From the NCBI GenBank assembly GCA_030848705.1, contig CM061238.1, positions 60,737,133 to 60,801,132 on the forward strand: DNA of 64,000 nt, in the 5' to 3' direction. Below the pieces are notes generated by a model. It was not told the DNA's origin and did not search any database. It saw nothing but the letters and a program-made list of their open reading frames with translations. This document shows positions 61,837 to 64,000 of the stretch, one piece after another. The stretch comes from Heracleum sosnowskyi (Eukaryota > Streptophyta > Magnoliopsida > Apiales > Apiaceae). A program made the translations under genes and the position numbers. Positions within the stretch are counted from its first letter, which is position 1; every line of letters begins with the position of its first letter.

Positions 61837-64000
61837 AAAGCTCCCTTTAGAGGTAAACGTAATCGGGCGTCCCCTGGTATCTGCTCCGATTCAGGCACGG
61901 ACAGCTCCAAATGAAGTTTTCTGTAATTCTATAAACCCATAGGGTCAAACTACGAGAAAATATCCACAAAATGGCCCGCTTCAATTTTTCCCCATTTTCC
62001 TTGTATAGCTCCCTTTATAGGTAAACGTAATCGGGCGTCCCCTGGTATCTGCTCCGATTCAGGCACGGACAGCTCCAAATGAAGTTTTCTGTAATTCTAT
62101 AAACCCATAGGGTCAAACTACGAGAAAATATCCACAAAATGGCCCGCTTCAATTTTCCCCCATTTTCCTTGTATAGCTCCCTTTAGAGGTAAACGTAATC
62201 GGGCGTCCCCTAATATCTGCTCCGATTCAGGCACGGACAGCTCCAAATGAAGTTTTCTGTAATTCTATAAACCAATAGGGTCGAACTACGAGAAAATATC
62301 CACAAAATGGCCCGCTTCAATTTTTCCCCATTTTCCTTGTATAGCTCCCTTTTGAGGTAAACGTAATCGGGCGTCCCCTGGTATCTGCTCCGATTCAGGC
62401 ACGGACAGCTCCAAATGAAGTTTTCTGTAATTCTATAAACCCATAGGGTCAAACTACGAGAAAATATCCACAAAATGGCCCGCTTCAATTTTTCCCCATT
62501 TTCCTTGTATAGCTCCCTTTTGAGGTAAACGTAATCGGGCGTCCCCTGGTATCTGCTCCGATTCAGGCACGGACAGCTCCAAATGAAGTTATCTGTAATT
62601 CTATAAACCCATAGGGTCAAACTACGAGAAAATATCCACAAAATGGCCCGCTTCAATTTTTCCCCATTTTCCTTGTATAGCTCCCTTTATAGGTAAACGT
62701 AATCGGGCGTCCCCTGGTATCCGCTCCGATTCAGGCACGGACAGCTCCAAATGAAGTTTTCTGCAATTCTATAAACCCATAGGGTCAAACTACGAGAAAA
62801 TATCCACAAAATGGCCCCCTTCAATTTTCCCCCATTTTCCTTGTATAGCTCCCTTTAGAGGTAAACGTAATCGGGCGTCCCCTGGTATCTGCTCCGATTC
62901 AGGCACGGACAGCTCCAAATGAAGTTTTCTGTAATTCTATAAACCCATAGGGTCAAACTACGAGAAAATATCCACAAAATGGCCCGCTTCAATTTTCCCC
63001 CATTTTCCTTGTATAGCTCCCTTTAGAGGTAAACGTAATCGGGCGTCCCCTGGTATCTGCTCCGATTCAGGCACGGACAGCTCCAAATGAAGTTTTCTGT
63101 AATTCTATAAACCCATAGGGTCAAACTACGAGAAAATATCCACAAAATGGCCCGCTTCAATTTTCCCCCATTTTCCTTGTAAAGCTCCCTTTAGAGGTAA
63201 ACGTAATCGGGCGTCCCCTGGTATCTGCTCCGATTCAGGCACGGACAGCTCCAAATGAAGTTTTCTGTAATTCTATAAACCCATAGGGTCAAACTACGAG
63301 AAAATATCCACAAAATGGCCCGCTTCAATTTTTCCCCATTTTCCTTGTATAGCTCCCTTTATAGGTAAACGTAATCGGGCGTCCCCTGGTATCTGCTCCG
63401 ATTCAGGCACGGACAGCTCCAAATGAAGTTTTCTGTAATTCTATAAACCCATAGGGTCAAACTACGAGAAAATATCCACAAAATGGCCCGCTTCAATTTT
63501 CCCCCATTTTCCTTGTATAGCTCCCTTTAGAGGTAAACGTAATCGGGCGTCCCCTAATATCTGCTCCGATTCAGGCACGGACAGCTCCAAATGAAGTTTT
63601 CTGTAATTCTATAAACCCATAGGGTCGAACTACGAGAAAATATCCACAAAATGGCCCGCTTCAATTTTTCCCCATTTTCCTTGTATAGCTCCCTTTTGAG
63701 GTAAACGTAATCGGGCGTCCCCTGGTATCTGCTCCGATTCAGGCACGGACAGCTCCAAATGAAGTTTTCTGTAATTCTATAAACCCATAGGGTCAAACTA
63801 CGAGAAAATATCCACAAAATGGCCCGCTTCAATTTTTCCCCATTTTCCTTGTATAGCTCCCTTTATAGGTAAACGTAATCGGGCGTCCCCTGGTATCTGC
63901 TCCGATTCAGGCACGGACAGCTCCAAATGAAGTTTTCTGCAATTCTATAAACCCATAGGGTCAAACTACGAGAAAATATCCACAAAATGGCCCGCTTCAA

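Larger units (their letters stand above)
42991..63859 (+). repeat. T63 monomer class (CCCTTTTGAGG), 17 copies
   Basis: In this class TTTAGAGG is TTTTGAGG. Copies lie near 43051, 44038, 45720, 47233, 48915, 52614, 53286, 54799, 55471, 56815, 57993, 59169, 60513, 61185, 62350, 62519 and 63694. I found none left of 42.9 kb. All but one directly follow an M5-like monomer or an M6-like monomer downstream of M5; near 62.3-62.6 kb two stand in a row. The change removes a TAA on the minus strand, which lengthens an otherwise closed frame; no function follows from that. Confidence 0.88.
1..64000 (+). repeat. Satellite DNA array, 168-bp monomer, 381 complete copies plus 30 bp
   Basis: The sequence is a continuous head-to-tail tandem repeat with no interruption and no inverted monomer. 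With AGAAAATATCC as monomer start, copies begin at 1, 169, 337 and so on to 63971. A representative monomer has 45 C and 30 G in 168 bases (44.6% GC). Recurrent variable positions are 21-24 (GGCCCGC, GGTCCGC, GGCCTGC or GGCCTAC), 35 (T or C), 46, 52 (TATAGC or TAAAGC), 59, 63, 64 (TTAGAGG or TTATAGG), 66, 88, 91, 94, 95, 110, 113, 121 (AGCTCC, AGCTGC or AGCTTC), 137-138 (CTGCAA, CTGTAA or CTACAA), 143-144, 151-152 and 161. Most copies differ by only a few bases. Length, purity and HOR structure fit a eukaryotic centromeric or pericentromeric satellite; that location is inferred. I do not recognise the family. Confidence 0.98.
50873..64000 (+). repeat. Right-hand domain of 4-, 7- and 8-mer units with T63 and CTGATAGC classes
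   Basis: Recurrent classes are M5 (CTGATATC, GGTCGAAC), its usual right neighbour with CCCTTTTGAGG (T63), M4, a TAAAGC version of M4, a GGCCTGC + CTGATAGC class, and TTATAGG with CTGTAA or CTGCAA. M5-T63 pairs recur at spacings of 672, 1344, 1176, 1178 and 1513 bp, so unit length varies. GCACAGAC and GTCCCATGG appear sporadically. The M1-M3 and M8-M15 series of the left are not recognisable as ordered runs. Confidence 0.82.

Noticed and set aside
62210..62656. Minus-strand open frame of 148 codons, the longest in the window, as a protein gene
   Set aside because: It is two and two-thirds satellite monomers read in frame, begins at a TTG rather than an ATG, and has three near-identical 56-residue repeats. 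It is open only because two adjacent T63 monomers lack the usual TAA. No promoter, other exon or domain is visible.
1..64000. CRISPR array
   Set aside because: There are no variable spacers. The whole 168-bp unit is conserved and adjacent units are nearly identical.
1..64000. Bacterial or phage accessory region with an undescribed gene system
   Set aside because: No coding density, ribosome binding sites or operons. The window is entirely tandem satellite, which points to a eukaryotic chromosome.

Overview
The whole 64 kb window is one uninterrupted satellite DNA array. A 168-bp monomer (about 45% GC, counted on one representative monomer) repeats head-to-tail, always in the same orientation, from base 1 to base 64000. 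Taking AGAAAATATCC as monomer start, there are 381 complete monomers (1-63970) and a 30-bp partial one at the end. I found no gene, RNA gene, transposable element, CRISPR array, origin or single-copy spacer. Long pure satellite arrays of 160-180 bp monomers are typical of eukaryotic centromeric or pericentromeric heterochromatin. I do not recognise this monomer family, so I cannot name the taxon.

The interest is in the higher-order structure. Monomers differ by a few diagnostic bases, and the same ordered series of variants recurs. I label fifteen classes M1-M15 by their order in 1-2520 and give positions within the monomer (1-168). From left to right: (1) 1 to about 29.6 kb, a 15-mer higher-order repeat (HOR, 2520 bp) with rearranged copies; (2) about 29.6-31.6 kb, a transition; (3) about 31.6-39.5 kb, an 8-mer (M2-M9, 1344 bp); (4) about 39.5-43.2 kb, short M4-M7 units; (5) about 43.2-50.9 kb, units carrying 169-bp monomers; (6) 50.9-64 kb, 4-mer, 7-mer and 8-mer units with a T63 variant seen only from 42.9 kb onward.

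On top of this lie segmental duplications whose offsets are whole numbers of monomers plus shared indels: 1175, 1008, 1511, 9238, 2688, 840, 2854, 2184, 3173/3195, 672 and 2185 bp. Their sharp edges at monomer boundaries, and hybrid monomers at some joins, fit repeated unequal exchange or replication-based copying. The indels I found sum to -38 bp, exactly the difference between 381 x 168 and the observed end of monomer 381.

Minus-strand open frames of about 70-150 codons exist only because 168 is a multiple of 3 and some variants lack a stop. They are satellite translations, not genes.
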